Assembly (NCBI GenBank): GCA_913057905.1
Contig: CAJXPB010000003.1
Span: 124,001 to 188,000, forward strand
Direction: 5' to 3'
Source: an uncultured Pseudomonadota bacterium
GTDB taxonomy: Bacteria; Myxococcota_A; Bradymonadia; Bradymonadales; Bradymonadaceae
Length of the DNA stretch: 64,000 nucleotides
Below, piece by piece: positions 8,985 through 16,957 of the stretch. Made by a program: the position numbers and the translations under genes. The notes beneath the pieces were generated by a model. That model was not told the DNA's origin. It did not search any database and was given only the letters and a program-made list of their open reading frames with translations. How positions within the stretch are numbered: position 1 is the first letter of the stretch; every line of letters begins with the position of its first letter.

Positions 8985-9224
8985 ATGGCGACGGCGAAGA
9001 TCACATCGAAGGGTCAGATCACGATCCCCAAGGAACTGCGAGAGGCATTCGACCTCGAGCCGGGGGATTCGGTGCACTTCGAGGTTCGTGAAGATGGCGA
9101 AATCGTCATGGAGCCCGAGCGCGGGGACATCCGAGAGCTGCGTGGCTGCATTGACCCGGACGTCCAGGGCGTGTCGATCGACGATATGAAAGAGGTGGTC
9201 CGACAGCGGGGGGGAGAGCAATGA
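8985..9224 (+). CDS. vapB: AbrB/MazE-type antitoxin of a VapBC module
   Basis: This 79-residue protein opens MATAKITSKGQITIPKELRE, the hallmark of the swapped-hairpin AbrB/SpoVT DNA-binding domain. It continues with the FDLEPGDSVHFEVREDGEIVM strands, then a 30-residue C-terminal tail that would wrap the toxin. GAGGAGGTGA lies directly before ATG 8985, a strong site that decides the start over an upstream TTG. Its last codon overlaps the toxin start (ATGA), the usual toxin-antitoxin coupling. It should neutralise VapC and repress the shared promoter at the palindrome on the -10 element. Confidence 0.92.
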   Translation: MATAKITSKGQITIPKELREAFDLEPGDSVHFEVREDGEIVMEPERGDIRELRGCIDPDVQGVSIDDMKEVVRQRGGEQ

Positions 9225-9619
9225 TCGGAGTCGATACGAACGTCCTCGTAAGATATCTCGTGGGCGACAAACCCCGGCATCAGTGCGAGCGCGCAGCCGA
9301 TCTCTTCGAGTCGACGATTGCTCAAGGCGGCGACGTTTTCCTCTCGAATATCGTACTCTGCGAATGTGTCTGGGTCCTGGAGAGTGCCTACAACGTCTCG
9401 CGGGCCGAGATTTCAGACGTCCTGAACAAGCTGCTCGACGCCCGCCACGTTCGATTCCGCGACCGGGCTCTCGTCCGGTCAGCCCTTCAGTCCTACCGGG
9501 ATTCCCAGGGCGATTTTGCGGATTATCTCATCCGCGATATCGCCATCGATGAAGGGTGCGAGAAGGTTGCGACCTTCGACCAGGATCTTCTGGATGATTC
9601 CGAATTCATCGCGCCCTGA
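9221..9619 (+). CDS. vapC: PIN-domain ribonuclease toxin VapC
   Basis: The 132-residue PIN domain has the acidic metal-binding residues in place: Asp5 (IGVDTNVLVRYL), Glu48 (LCECVWVL), Asp98/Asp101 (GDFADYLI) and Asp120 (TFDQDLL). VapC toxins are Mg2+-dependent endoribonucleases, typically cutting tRNA or rRNA. The start overlaps the antitoxin stop by four bases. The length is normal and all catalytic acids are present, so the toxin looks functional. The tRNA or rRNA target cannot be read from sequence. Confidence 0.92.
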   Translation: MIGVDTNVLVRYLVGDKPRHQCERAADLFESTIAQGGDVFLSNIVLCECVWVLESAYNVSRAEISDVLNKLLDARHVRFRDRALVRSALQSYRDSQGDFADYLIRDIAIDEGCEKVATFDQDLLDDSEFIAP

Positions 9620-9647
9620 GCCGCGGTAGCCCCCCAATCCACACGCC

Positions 9648-10583
9648 TCAATCGTCGACCTCCCACTCGTCTCGGCGCGAGTACTGGTACCAGGAGCCAT
9701 CGTAGTTCTGGACGTTCTCTCGCCCGAGCCACCGCAGGACCGTGTAGACGACCGAGGAGCGGAAGCCGCCCTGGCAGTAAGGAATGATTACGGCGTCTTC
9801 CTTCAGCAGGCCCTTGGACTGAAGTTCTGCTCTGAGCTCGTCCTTGGGCCGAAGCGTCCCGTCAGCCTGATAGACGTTCTTCCAGTTGTAGTGGATCGCT
9901 TGCGGAACGTGGCCGTGACGAGGGTTGTCTCGGTCATCGGTCCCTTCGTACTCCGACTGGCTTCGTGCATCGAAGATGACGACCGGGTCATCGCTCTCCA
10001 GAGCCGCCTGAACTTCGGAGCCCGTCGCCAAAATCGAGTCCCTTTTGGCCACCTTGAACGTCCCGGGTGAGACGTCAGGCGTCGTAGTCGAGAGTTCGAC
10101 CTCTGTCTGCTGCTTCCATCGCTCAAGCCCTCCATCCAACTGGTAGACCTGTCCGTGGCCGATGTACTCCAGGGACCACGCCTGGCGCGAGGGCAGCGTC
10201 GACTGAGCGCTTCCGTAGACGAGGATCTTACGGTCTCGATCGATGCCGAGTGCCCGTGCCGCCTCCTGAAGCTGACTGCGATCCTGTTCGATAAACGCAC
10301 CATCCCGGTCATCTTCCTTGAAGGCCGTCCATGACGCGTGCACCGCCCCGGGCACGTGGCCCCGCTCGTAGGCCTCCTTCGAGCGAACATCGAGAACGGT
10401 CGCGCCGTCGGCCCTGAATTGCTCGAAGGTCTCGACATCGACGTAGACCTCGTTGTTCAACGGGGCCGGGTCCACGGTCGGCCCCGATGATGAGGGGCCA
10501 TCGATCGTTTCTCCGCATCCCACGGCGAACAGCAGGATGGCGAATAGAAAAAAGAGACGTGATAAGCTGGTCCTTTCAGTCAT
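9648..10583 (-). CDS. Lipoprotein two-domain rhodanese (sulfurtransferase)
   Basis: This 311-residue protein has a lipobox signal (FAILLFAVGC, Cys23), so it is anchored outside the cytoplasm. Two rhodanese domains follow. The N-terminal one (about 46-165) keeps the fold motifs (VLDVRSKEAYERGHVPGA) but has GSAQS where the active-site loop should be, so it lacks a catalytic Cys. The C-terminal one (about 185-305) has Cys270 in the loop YCQGGFRS and is expected to be active. This inactive/active layout is that of thiosulfate and mercaptopyruvate sulfurtransferases. GGAG lies six bases before ATG 10583. An AT-rich palindrome upstream overlaps a candidate promoter. Confidence 0.88.
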   Translation of the reverse strand: MTERTSLSRLFFLFAILLFAVGCGETIDGPSSSGPTVDPAPLNNEVYVDVETFEQFRADGATVLDVRSKEAYERGHVPGAVHASWTAFKEDDRDGAFIEQDRSQLQEAARALGIDRDRKILVYGSAQSTLPSRQAWSLEYIGHGQVYQLDGGLERWKQQTEVELSTTTPDVSPGTFKVAKRDSILATGSEVQAALESDDPVVIFDARSQSEYEGTDDRDNPRHGHVPQAIHYNWKNVYQADGTLRPKDELRAELQSKGLLKEDAVIIPYCQGGFRSSVVYTVLRWLGRENVQNYDGSWYQYSRRDEWEVDD

Positions 10584-10638
10584 GGATCACTCCGTATCGA
10601 AAATTGGCGAAAATCGACGACGCCCCCCTTTCGGAAGC

Positions 10639-10679
10639 CTAATACATATAAAGCCTACCAATCAAGTAGGCTTTATATG
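10639..10679. promoter_or_regulatory. Perfect 14-bp inverted repeat over a candidate promoter
   Basis: CATATAAAGCCTAC (10645-10658) and GTAGGCTTTATATG (10666-10679) are exact inverted copies around a 7-base loop. It lies between the symporter stop (minus strand, ends 10724) and the rhodanese start (minus strand, 10583). No T-run follows on either strand, which argues against a simple intrinsic terminator. Reading leftward, TTGATT (complement of 10660-10665) and TATTAG (complement of 10639-10644) are 15 bases apart and could be the rhodanese promoter, with the repeat as its operator. The low GC content stands out from the surrounding DNA. Confidence 0.6.
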
Positions 10680-10723
10680 CTTTTGCGCTCAACCCGTCGT
10701 TTAAGGACGCTTTTCGAGCAGCA

Positions 10724-12145
10724 TCAGTCGGTCTCAGCCCACCCGTCGAGCAGCGTCCCGACGCCGAACCCGGCGAAGACAATCAGGCAGCCGGCCAGAT
10801 TTGTGCCCAGCAGCTCCGCGTAGTCGCCGGAGCCGACGGCCAGCCACGCCGGAGTCAATCCCGCAGCGTGAACAACCCCGACGACGACGCCCGGCCAGAA
10901 GGCCAGGTGGAAGGCAAAGGGCCCGGCACGGTCGATGAACCAGAACAAGAAGACGGGAGCGAGTCCCAGCACCATGGTCCCGCTGAGCGTCGTGGCCTTC
11001 AAAATCTCCGTGCCCGCATAGAGAGGCAGCGACCCGATCACAATGGTCACGACCATCACCCAGCGCCCCAGGCGCACGGAATCTCTGCGCTGAACCCATC
11101 GACTGAAGGCTTCCAGAGGGACGGTCCGTCGGGCCGACGGCCGGGTCGCTGCCCCGCCGAGGTCCTGTACGACCGCCTTGCTAAACGAGCTGAGGGTGGA
11201 GTCGAGGGTCGAGCCGGCACTGAGCATCATCATTACGCTCATTCCCGCCAGGACCGAGACGCCGAACGCCTCGGCCACACGAAGCGGTGCATCCTCGCCG
11301 ACGCTCAGGCCCGTGACATGAGCATGGACGCCGATCAGGCCGAACAGGACAATGAACGCCGCGGCGATGGCGCCGGCTCCCAGATAACCGCGCAGCATCT
11401 TCTTTGGCTCGGTGATGAACCCCCGGTCCGTCAGGACGGGGTCGTGGAAGCCGTAGCTGAAGGCCTGAAGAAGCCCCACCAGCAGCAGATCGACGCCGCC
11501 CTTCAGCGTCCACTGCCCGCTGGTCACCGTCGCCTCGACGCCGGCATCGGGCATGACCAGAGCCAGTGCAAAGACCAACAGAAACACCGCCATACCGCAC
11601 TGAAACGCATCGGTCAGGACCGACGAGCGGAGCCCGCCACGAAGGCTGTAGCCCAGGGTCACGAGCGCGAATGCCCCGGCCGCCGCGTAGTAGGCAGGAC
11701 TCCCCGCACTGCCGAAATATGCGGCCACCACGGCCGTGTTGGACCAGACCTCGTTGAAGAGCCGGATCAGAATAGCCGTCAAAAAGCCCAGACTCGCGAG
11801 GCGGCCGTACTTCGAGGTAATGAAACCCGACAGGCTCTGGACGCCCAGTCGGTCGCGCAACCGGTAGATGATGAGACCGGCGACGGGAATGGTCACGTAC
11901 CACGCCGCGTAGGCGACCGCTCCGACGAGGCCGTAGGTAGCCCCGAGGTTGGCGGCGTTGGTGATCGATTTGGCGAACAGCCAACTGATGACCACCGAGC
12001 CGACCAGAAACCCGGTGGATATCTCGCGTTTGCCGTCCTCTTTGGCAGAAAAGAACTCCGCGGCCGTCGTCGCCATCGGCGACAGTGCAAACATGACGAC
12101 GGCGTAGACGAGAAGTGATGTCCACAGGAGAATCTGAAGATTCAT
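10724..12145 (-). CDS. Sodium:solute symporter family transporter
   Basis: This 473-residue integral membrane protein has about 13 hydrophobic segments. SSS-family features are present: the early KSITNAANLGATYGL segment, the GYSLRGGLRSSVLTDAFQ loop after the fifth or sixth helix, and the MSVMMMLSAGSTLDSTLSS helix that in this family carries Na2-site Ser/Thr residues. It should import a solute with sodium across the inner membrane; the substrate is not evident. The start lies 18 bases after the stop of the upstream porin gene, so amidotransferase, porin and symporter are probably one leftward operon. Confidence 0.85.
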   Translation of the reverse strand: MNLQILLWTSLLVYAVVMFALSPMATTAAEFFSAKEDGKREISTGFLVGSVVISWLFAKSITNAANLGATYGLVGAVAYAAWYVTIPVAGLIIYRLRDRLGVQSLSGFITSKYGRLASLGFLTAILIRLFNEVWSNTAVVAAYFGSAGSPAYYAAAGAFALVTLGYSLRGGLRSSVLTDAFQCGMAVFLLVFALALVMPDAGVEATVTSGQWTLKGGVDLLLVGLLQAFSYGFHDPVLTDRGFITEPKKMLRGYLGAGAIAAAFIVLFGLIGVHAHVTGLSVGEDAPLRVAEAFGVSVLAGMSVMMMLSAGSTLDSTLSSFSKAVVQDLGGAATRPSARRTVPLEAFSRWVQRRDSVRLGRWVMVVTIVIGSLPLYAGTEILKATTLSGTMVLGLAPVFLFWFIDRAGPFAFHLAFWPGVVVGVVHAAGLTPAWLAVGSGDYAELLGTNLAGCLIVFAGFGVGTLLDGWAETD

Positions 12146-12163
12146 GACTGCGCTTTACTCAGA

Positions 12164-13342
12164 TCAGAAGTAAGCGTGAAGAATCCACTCGACCCGGTCG
12201 ACGACCTCACGATCGGCGAATTCCCAGCGGACATATTCGGCGGTGACACCGAGCAATTTGTGGAGTCGCACATGCAGTCCCGGGGCGACGAACCACTCGT
12301 CGACATCGGCGAAGTGATAATGGACATGGGAACCATTGACCCTCAGTTCGACGTCCCGCAGCCACCGGGTTTCTCGCGACCATGTGTAGGCCAATCCGGC
12401 CAAGCCGTATTCGATGATTCGCTGGTCGGCTTGCGATGAGACGTCGATCCCACGGGTCTGTTGACGAAGCCATTCTCCATGCACGGAGAACCCTTTCCAG
12501 CCGAGTTCCCCTTTGACTCCGAGGGTCAACTCCCGGCCCTGAGCCCCCGCGAAATCGTCGGACGCTTGGCGCACAAGTCGGCTCCGGGCCACCGACAGTC
12601 CAGCACGAAGCGACACGTCTCCGATGGACAGCGTGGGGGCAATCTCTCCGACGATGATGTCGCGTTCGGTGTAGCCCGGCGCACTGTCGAAATCGATCGG
12701 CCATCCGCCTGCGGGAGTTGCGTTCAGCCGATCGAGTTTGAACGAGGGAGCAAAAAAGCCGTTCAGACCATCCTCGACCGGAAAGAACTGGAGACCGTAG
12801 TGGAGTCCAGCGGTGGCGTTGCCGCCGAGATCCCATTCGGGCGTCCCGACCGCCTCGATGCCGTAATCCGGGTCGAGCTTCAATCCGTTCAAATAGACGA
12901 GGTTCCCAAACCACGAGCGGTCCCAGGATAGCCCCGTTCGATTGTAAATGAGTCCGGCCCGCAGGGTTCCCACTGAGTCATGGAACTCATCGAACGCGAC
13001 CCATGCCTCCTGGACCCAGATGTTCGACGGTGAGAAACTCCGCAGAGGCGTCTGGCGAAACCGCGGCTCGGCGTACAAGGAGATCCCCTCGAAGGACCGT
13101 TCCAGATAGAGCCGAAGATTGTACAACTCGGCGCCATTTGGATCGTCCAGATCGAGCGACCACGTGTATCGAAACATCGCGTGGCCGGAGATGTTGACCG
13201 GAAGGGGATTCGACGATTCCTGGCTGTCGGCCTCGGCAGCCTCCTCGCCCTCGGATGCGACCGAATTGGAAGGCATCCAGAGTAAAGTCAGTGCAAGCAG
13301 GACGATGGTCAGCCTGGGCACTTCCGACACCCTCTTTCTCAC
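12164..13342 (-). CDS. Outer-membrane porin-like beta-barrel protein
   Basis: The 392-residue protein starts with GTG inside the stop of the preceding gene (four-base overlap). A signal peptide ends near NSVAS (about residue 30), followed by an acidic linker and then alternating amphipathic strands (HAMFRYTWSLDL, LYNLRLYLERSF, ISLYAEPRFRQ). It closes with an aromatic C-terminus (EWILHAYF), as outer-membrane barrels do for BAM recognition. It resembles phosphate-selective or general porins of about 16 strands. With the symporter directly downstream it may provide the outer-membrane step for the same solute, which is an inference from operon structure. Confidence 0.75.
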   Translation of the reverse strand: MRKRVSEVPRLTIVLLALTLLWMPSNSVASEGEEAAEADSQESSNPLPVNISGHAMFRYTWSLDLDDPNGAELYNLRLYLERSFEGISLYAEPRFRQTPLRSFSPSNIWVQEAWVAFDEFHDSVGTLRAGLIYNRTGLSWDRSWFGNLVYLNGLKLDPDYGIEAVGTPEWDLGGNATAGLHYGLQFFPVEDGLNGFFAPSFKLDRLNATPAGGWPIDFDSAPGYTERDIIVGEIAPTLSIGDVSLRAGLSVARSRLVRQASDDFAGAQGRELTLGVKGELGWKGFSVHGEWLRQQTRGIDVSSQADQRIIEYGLAGLAYTWSRETRWLRDVELRVNGSHVHYHFADVDEWFVAPGLHVRLHKLLGVTAEYVRWEFADREVVDRVEWILHAYF

Positions 13343-14148
13343 GCAAACAGTCCTTCGATCTTCAGTTCCATCGATTCGGTCACCGCAAAAGCCGAAGCCT
13401 CCGGCACCTCTCGCCAGGGTTCGTCGGTCAAGGGTTCCGAGGCGATGACCACGCTGCGGTAGGCCTCGTCGTTGTCGGGGTGGGCGTGTCGGTGCCCACA
13501 GATCTCACACTCGAGCGGTTCATCTCGCTGAAGATACCACAGCGACCGGCCCAGTTTGGTTCCCACAAGTTGGTCCTCGTCGGACCAGAGAAGGTTCAGG
13601 GCCAATTCCGCTTTCGAGTCGGACTCGCGGGTCCATTCGCGCAACAGTGCTGCACTACGCCGGAGCGCCTCCGGCCGGGTTGACCCCGCGGAGACCTCGG
13701 CACGCAGCAGCTCAAAGATGTGTTCGCTGTCGGTCGAGCCCCCGATCCTCTGGCGTTGGCCTTCCCGAAGGTGCTCAGTGAGCCGGGGACGTATCTCGTC
13801 AAAATTTTCGACGTGGCCATTGTGCGCCAGAAAAGAGTTGACCCGCCGGAACGGATGGGTGTTGCTCAAGCTGGGGGTGCCGACCGTGGCACGACGGACG
13901 TGGGCGATCAGCAATTCCGCATCACTCTGGACGGCCTCTCGACGAAAGGTCTCACTGCATTTCGCCGGTTCGACCTGACGGCGACAGTCCGCCTCGCCGC
14001 CGCGGACATACCCGATTCCCCAACCGTCCGGGTTTTCAAGCCCCCGGGCATCCTCTTCGGCCTGGTTGATCAGTGAATTCTGGGCATCGAGCAGTTCACA
14101 TTCCGCTTTGGTCGGATGGGTGGCGACCATTCCGTACAGGCGACACAT
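13339..14148 (-). CDS. Class II glutamine amidotransferase (YafJ-like)
   Basis: This 269-residue protein begins Met-Cys2 (MCRLYGMVATHPT). Cys2 becomes the N-terminal nucleophile after methionine removal. Other Ntn-fold signatures are NPDGWGIGYVRGG, AHVRRATVG, NTHPFRR, FLAHNGHVENF and STDSEHIF. Such stand-alone class II domains hydrolyse glutamine or related gamma-glutamyl amides. A strong GGAGGTG lies eight bases before the ATG at 14148. It is the first gene of the operon with the porin and symporter (overlap of four bases, then an 18-base gap). The insertion LECEICGHRHAHPD (about residues 213-226) holds a Cys/His cluster that could bind a metal. Confidence 0.87.
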   Translation of the reverse strand: MCRLYGMVATHPTKAECELLDAQNSLINQAEEDARGLENPDGWGIGYVRGGEADCRRQVEPAKCSETFRREAVQSDAELLIAHVRRATVGTPSLSNTHPFRRVNSFLAHNGHVENFDEIRPRLTEHLREGQRQRIGGSTDSEHIFELLRAEVSAGSTRPEALRRSAALLREWTRESDSKAELALNLLWSDEDQLVGTKLGRSLWYLQRDEPLECEICGHRHAHPDNDEAYRSVVIASEPLTDEPWREVPEASAFAVTESMELKIEGLFA

Positions 14149-14248
14149 CGAAGCACCTCCGAGACAAGTGATGGGTTCGCTGACTCCATCTGCACAGGTG
14201 CATTCGACAGCTCCTCGGTTTCAAATCCCCCCCAATGTGTTGCGGAGT

Positions 14249-14992
14249 CTATCGATGCTCGGGATTCGGATGGTCGAACCGGCAGCCGGCCTCCCATTCG
14301 GAGCGCTGATTCCCGTATGCCGGGATGCCGCCCTGGTCCTTGAGCATCCGACCCATGTGCATGAGATTCCAGGTCAAAAAGGTGGTGTTGCGCTGAGTGA
14401 AGTCGTTTTCCGGACCACCCGAGCCTTCGTCCAGGTAGGAGGGTCCCGGGCCAGCTTCGCCGATCCAGCCGGCGTCGGCCTGCGGGGGAATCAGGTAGCC
14501 GATGTGCTGGAGGGCATACAGAACGCTGGTCGACACCTGTTTTACGCCGTCTTCGTTGCCGGTGACGATGCAGCCGCCGACGCGGTCGTAGTAGGCGTAC
14601 TGTCCGTCATCGTTGAGATCGCCCGACGAGGCGTAGAGCCGCTCGATGACCTTCGAGCAGGTCGACGATCGCTCGCCGAGCCAGATGGGAGAACCCAGCA
14701 CCAGAATGTCGGCATCCATGACCTTCTGCTGGATTTCGGGCCAGTCATCGGTCTCGAAGCCGTGCTCGGTCATGTCGGGGTAGACACCCTGCGGGATGTC
14801 GTAATCCGCCGGACGCAGGATCTCCACGTCGACGTCATTCTCCCGCATGATCGCCGCCGAGACGTCGATCAGCCCGCGGGTGTGAGACTGCTTGGGCGAT
14901 GGCTTGAGCGTGCAGTTCAGATAAAGAGCCTTCAGGTCGGAGTAGTCGGTCTCGTTTTCGTCACACAGACGTTGTTGTTCGTCGCTGAGCAT
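14249..14992 (-). CDS. Flavodoxin-fold NAD(P)H-dependent FMN oxidoreductase
   Basis: The 247-residue protein has a first strand and FMN phosphate loop LKALYLNCTLKPSPKQSHT (the 'xSPxxSxT' pattern). It also has a switch loop VLGSPIWLGERSSTCSKVIERL that contacts the isoalloxazine ring and a later GGCIVTGNEDG strand. It belongs to the NADPH-dependent FMN reductase / flavodoxin superfamily, which reduces quinones, azo compounds or metals. GGAGG lies about nine bases before ATG 14992. The gene is separated by 100 bases from the next gene on its strand and is probably transcribed alone or with the sigma gene further upstream. Confidence 0.82.
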   Translation of the reverse strand: MLSDEQQRLCDENETDYSDLKALYLNCTLKPSPKQSHTRGLIDVSAAIMRENDVDVEILRPADYDIPQGVYPDMTEHGFETDDWPEIQQKVMDADILVLGSPIWLGERSSTCSKVIERLYASSGDLNDDGQYAYYDRVGGCIVTGNEDGVKQVSTSVLYALQHIGYLIPPQADAGWIGEAGPGPSYLDEGSGGPENDFTQRNTTFLTWNLMHMGRMLKDQGGIPAYGNQRSEWEAGCRFDHPNPEHR

Positions 14993-15031
14993 CTCTTCTT
15001 CCTCCGTCGTCGAAACATCAGGAAAGGTAAA

Positions 15032-15670
15032 TCACGCACTCCATTTAAGATCGTCGCGGGTATATCGTTCCAGGGACGCCCGAAGTTGCAGGCGGGCTCG
15101 ATGCACACGGGTCTTCACCCCGCCGGCGGTCAGACCCAGCCGCTCGCCGATAGCGTCGAAATCGACGCCCTCCAGTTCATAAAGTACGAACGGCACGCGG
15201 TACTTCGACTCGAGTCCGTCCACGGCTTCTGCGATCTTGTCGCCAAGCTCGGCATGCTTCAGGGCCTCGTCGGCGCGGGTCTGCCAGTCGGGGGCCGTCG
15301 ACTCGTGGTACTCTTCGGCGTCGCGCCCTTCACCGAGGTCGCCAAAACCGATCTCCTCGTTTCTCTTCTCGCGGCGTACGACCATGAGCGCTTCGTTTTT
15401 GACGAGGCGGTAGGCCCAGCTCTTAAAGCTCGAAGGGTTGTTGAGGGTGTCGAGCTTGTCGTGGATCTTGACCATCGCCTTCTGCCAGACGTCCTGCGCG
15501 GCGGACTCGCCGACGATCCCGCGGGCCATTCGATACAACGCCCCCGAGTGGCGACAGACCAGGGATTCGAACGCACCCGTGTCTCCGTCGAGGGCTCGCT
15601 CGACCAGATCCGAATCATCGTCGGGGTGGCGCTCGCTACAGGGCATCGCGGTCGTTCTCGTCTTCGGCAT
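15032..15670 (-). CDS. ECF-type RNA polymerase sigma factor
   Basis: From ATG 15670 the protein is 212 residues. GGAGG stands five bases upstream, which favours this start over the ATG at 15682. Region 2 covers about residues 25-100 (LVERALDGDTGAFESLVCRH, LNNPSSFKSWAYRLVKNEAL) and region 4 about 150-205, with a helix-turn-helix VDFDAIGERLGLTAGGVKTR. It has the two-domain layout of ECF factors and no region 1 or 3. No anti-sigma gene adjoins it on its strand. A second ECF gene starts divergently about 200 bases away, so the two share an upstream region. Confidence 0.87.
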   Translation of the reverse strand: MPKTRTTAMPCSERHPDDDSDLVERALDGDTGAFESLVCRHSGALYRMARGIVGESAAQDVWQKAMVKIHDKLDTLNNPSSFKSWAYRLVKNEALMVVRREKRNEEIGFGDLGEGRDAEEYHESTAPDWQTRADEALKHAELGDKIAEAVDGLESKYRVPFVLYELEGVDFDAIGERLGLTAGGVKTRVHRARLQLRASLERYTRDDLKWSA

Positions 15671-15865
15671 CGCATCCTCCATGTATCGGTGAGTAGACTC
15701 TCTACTGCCTCCTGCATGTATTCAGTGCGCCGAGCCGCCAAAACGTTACACGGGAATTTCTAGAAAGACGGACTCCCAACCGCGAGCACCCGTGATAAAC
15801 CCGGAATTGTTTGATACACGCTCGCTGCAAGATGAAACCCCGAACCCGTCGAACCCATCCGATGA

Positions 15866-16504
15866 TTGAGGGCGGCCTTGTCCGATGACGCCCACATAAT
15901 TGAGCGGTTGAAAGCCGGCGACGAGAAGGCCTTCGAAGCCCTCATCGATCGCCACTACGCCGCGATGATCCGGCTGGCCGAGACCTTCGTCTCGGATGAA
16001 TCGTCGGCCGAAGAACTGGTCCAAGAGACGTGGCGAGTCGTGATCGATAAACTCGACACCTTTGAAGGCCGTTCAAAACTCAAGACCTGGATCTTCGGTA
16101 TTCTGGCGAATCTGGCACGCCAACGGCGCAGATCCGACCAGCGCGAAAAGCCCTGGTCGACGATCATGGAGGAACCCATCGAGGAATCGGCTGGCCACAT
16201 GACGGAGCGTTTCGACGCCGAGGGGCGATGGCAGGCCCCGCCACGGGCGCTGCAGCTCGACCCCGAAGACGAGGCGATGAAGACCCAGTTTTTGGAACAC
16301 GTCCAAGCAGCGATGGATGAACTTCCTGCACGTCAACGGGCTGCGGTGATGCTGCGCGACGTTCAGGGTCTGAGCTCTGAGGAGACCTGCGAGATTCTCG
16401 ACGTATCCAAGGCGAATCAACGGGTCCTTTTGCACCGCGGGCGTGCGAAGATTCGAGAGACCCTCGAAGACGCCGCGGTCGTGCCGGGAGAGGTACGCTC
16501 ATGA
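15866..16504 (+). CDS. ECF-type RNA polymerase sigma factor with adjacent anti-sigma
   Basis: This is a 212-residue two-domain ECF factor. Region 2 includes IIERLKAGDEKAFEALIDRH and ELVQETWRVVIDKLDTFEG. The linker is longer than usual (PWSTIMEEPIEESAGHMTER). Region 4 has DELPARQRAAVMLRDVQGL and the helix-turn-helix SSEETCEILDVSKANQRVLL. The start given is TTG 15866; a TTG at 15878 has GAGGG at a better distance and may be the true one. The stop overlaps the next gene, a zinc-binding anti-sigma factor, by four bases, the classic sigma/anti-sigma pairing. This linker form is common for factors that sense envelope or redox stress. Confidence 0.88.
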   Translation: MRAALSDDAHIIERLKAGDEKAFEALIDRHYAAMIRLAETFVSDESSAEELVQETWRVVIDKLDTFEGRSKLKTWIFGILANLARQRRRSDQREKPWSTIMEEPIEESAGHMTERFDAEGRWQAPPRALQLDPEDEAMKTQFLEHVQAAMDELPARQRAAVMLRDVQGLSSEETCEILDVSKANQRVLLHRGRAKIRETLEDAAVVPGEVRS

Positions 16505-16767
16505 TGTCGTGCGAGGAATTCACCGACGAGGTCGGCGAGTACATCGAGGGGACCCTGCCCTTCGGCGAACGGATCCAGATGTGGCTGCATGCCTTTCTGT
16601 GCGACCACTGCAAGACCTATCTGCAACAGATGCGGGATGTCGCCGATCTGATGGGCGAGCTGGGGGAGCGATGGAGAGAACACCCCGAAGAAGAGGCCCC
16701 CGAGGAACTCAAAGGCGACCTGCTCGATTCCTACCGCGAAAAAGTCGACGGTGAGTCGACGGAATGA
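16501..16767 (+). CDS. Zinc-binding anti-sigma factor
   Basis: The 88-residue soluble protein has the ZAS zinc motif: His30-x3-Cys34-x2-Cys37 (LHAFLCDHCKTYL), with Cys4 a possible fourth ligand (MMSCEEF). It overlaps the stop of the sigma gene by four bases, so translation is coupled. ZAS proteins hold their sigma factor in an inactive complex; redox change of the Cys ligands or loss of zinc can release it. There is no transmembrane segment, so the signal should be cytoplasmic. The acidic C-terminal half (PEEEAPEELKGDLLDSYREK) is probably helical. Confidence 0.88.
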   Translation: MMSCEEFTDEVGEYIEGTLPFGERIQMWLHAFLCDHCKTYLQQMRDVADLMGELGERWREHPEEEAPEELKGDLLDSYREKVDGESTE

Positions 16768-16957
16768 AGTTGGCTTTGAATAAAGTTCAAGTCAGCGCGT
16801 CAAACCCCTGCGATGCGACAATTCGGGTGGATGGGACCGCATTGCCAATCTCGGCAGTGGTCCATATGGTCAAAGGTGACCAACCACATGTCGCTTGATC
16901 TCACGTGAGCCACCAAACTCACGCTCGTCACTCGCTTTTTCTTACGCAGGGATTGCG

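Noticed and set aside
14066..15763. Very long open frame (565 codons) on the plus strand, antisense to the oxidoreductase and sigma genes
   Set aside because: It is a mirror of GC-rich coding on the other strand; it has no family motif, and the minus-strand proteins are clear and well spaced with good ribosome binding sites.
16776..16790. Small palindrome TTGAATAAAGTTCAA before the beta-helix gene
   Set aside because: Five-base arms alone are expected by chance in this much sequence, and no promoter fits it.
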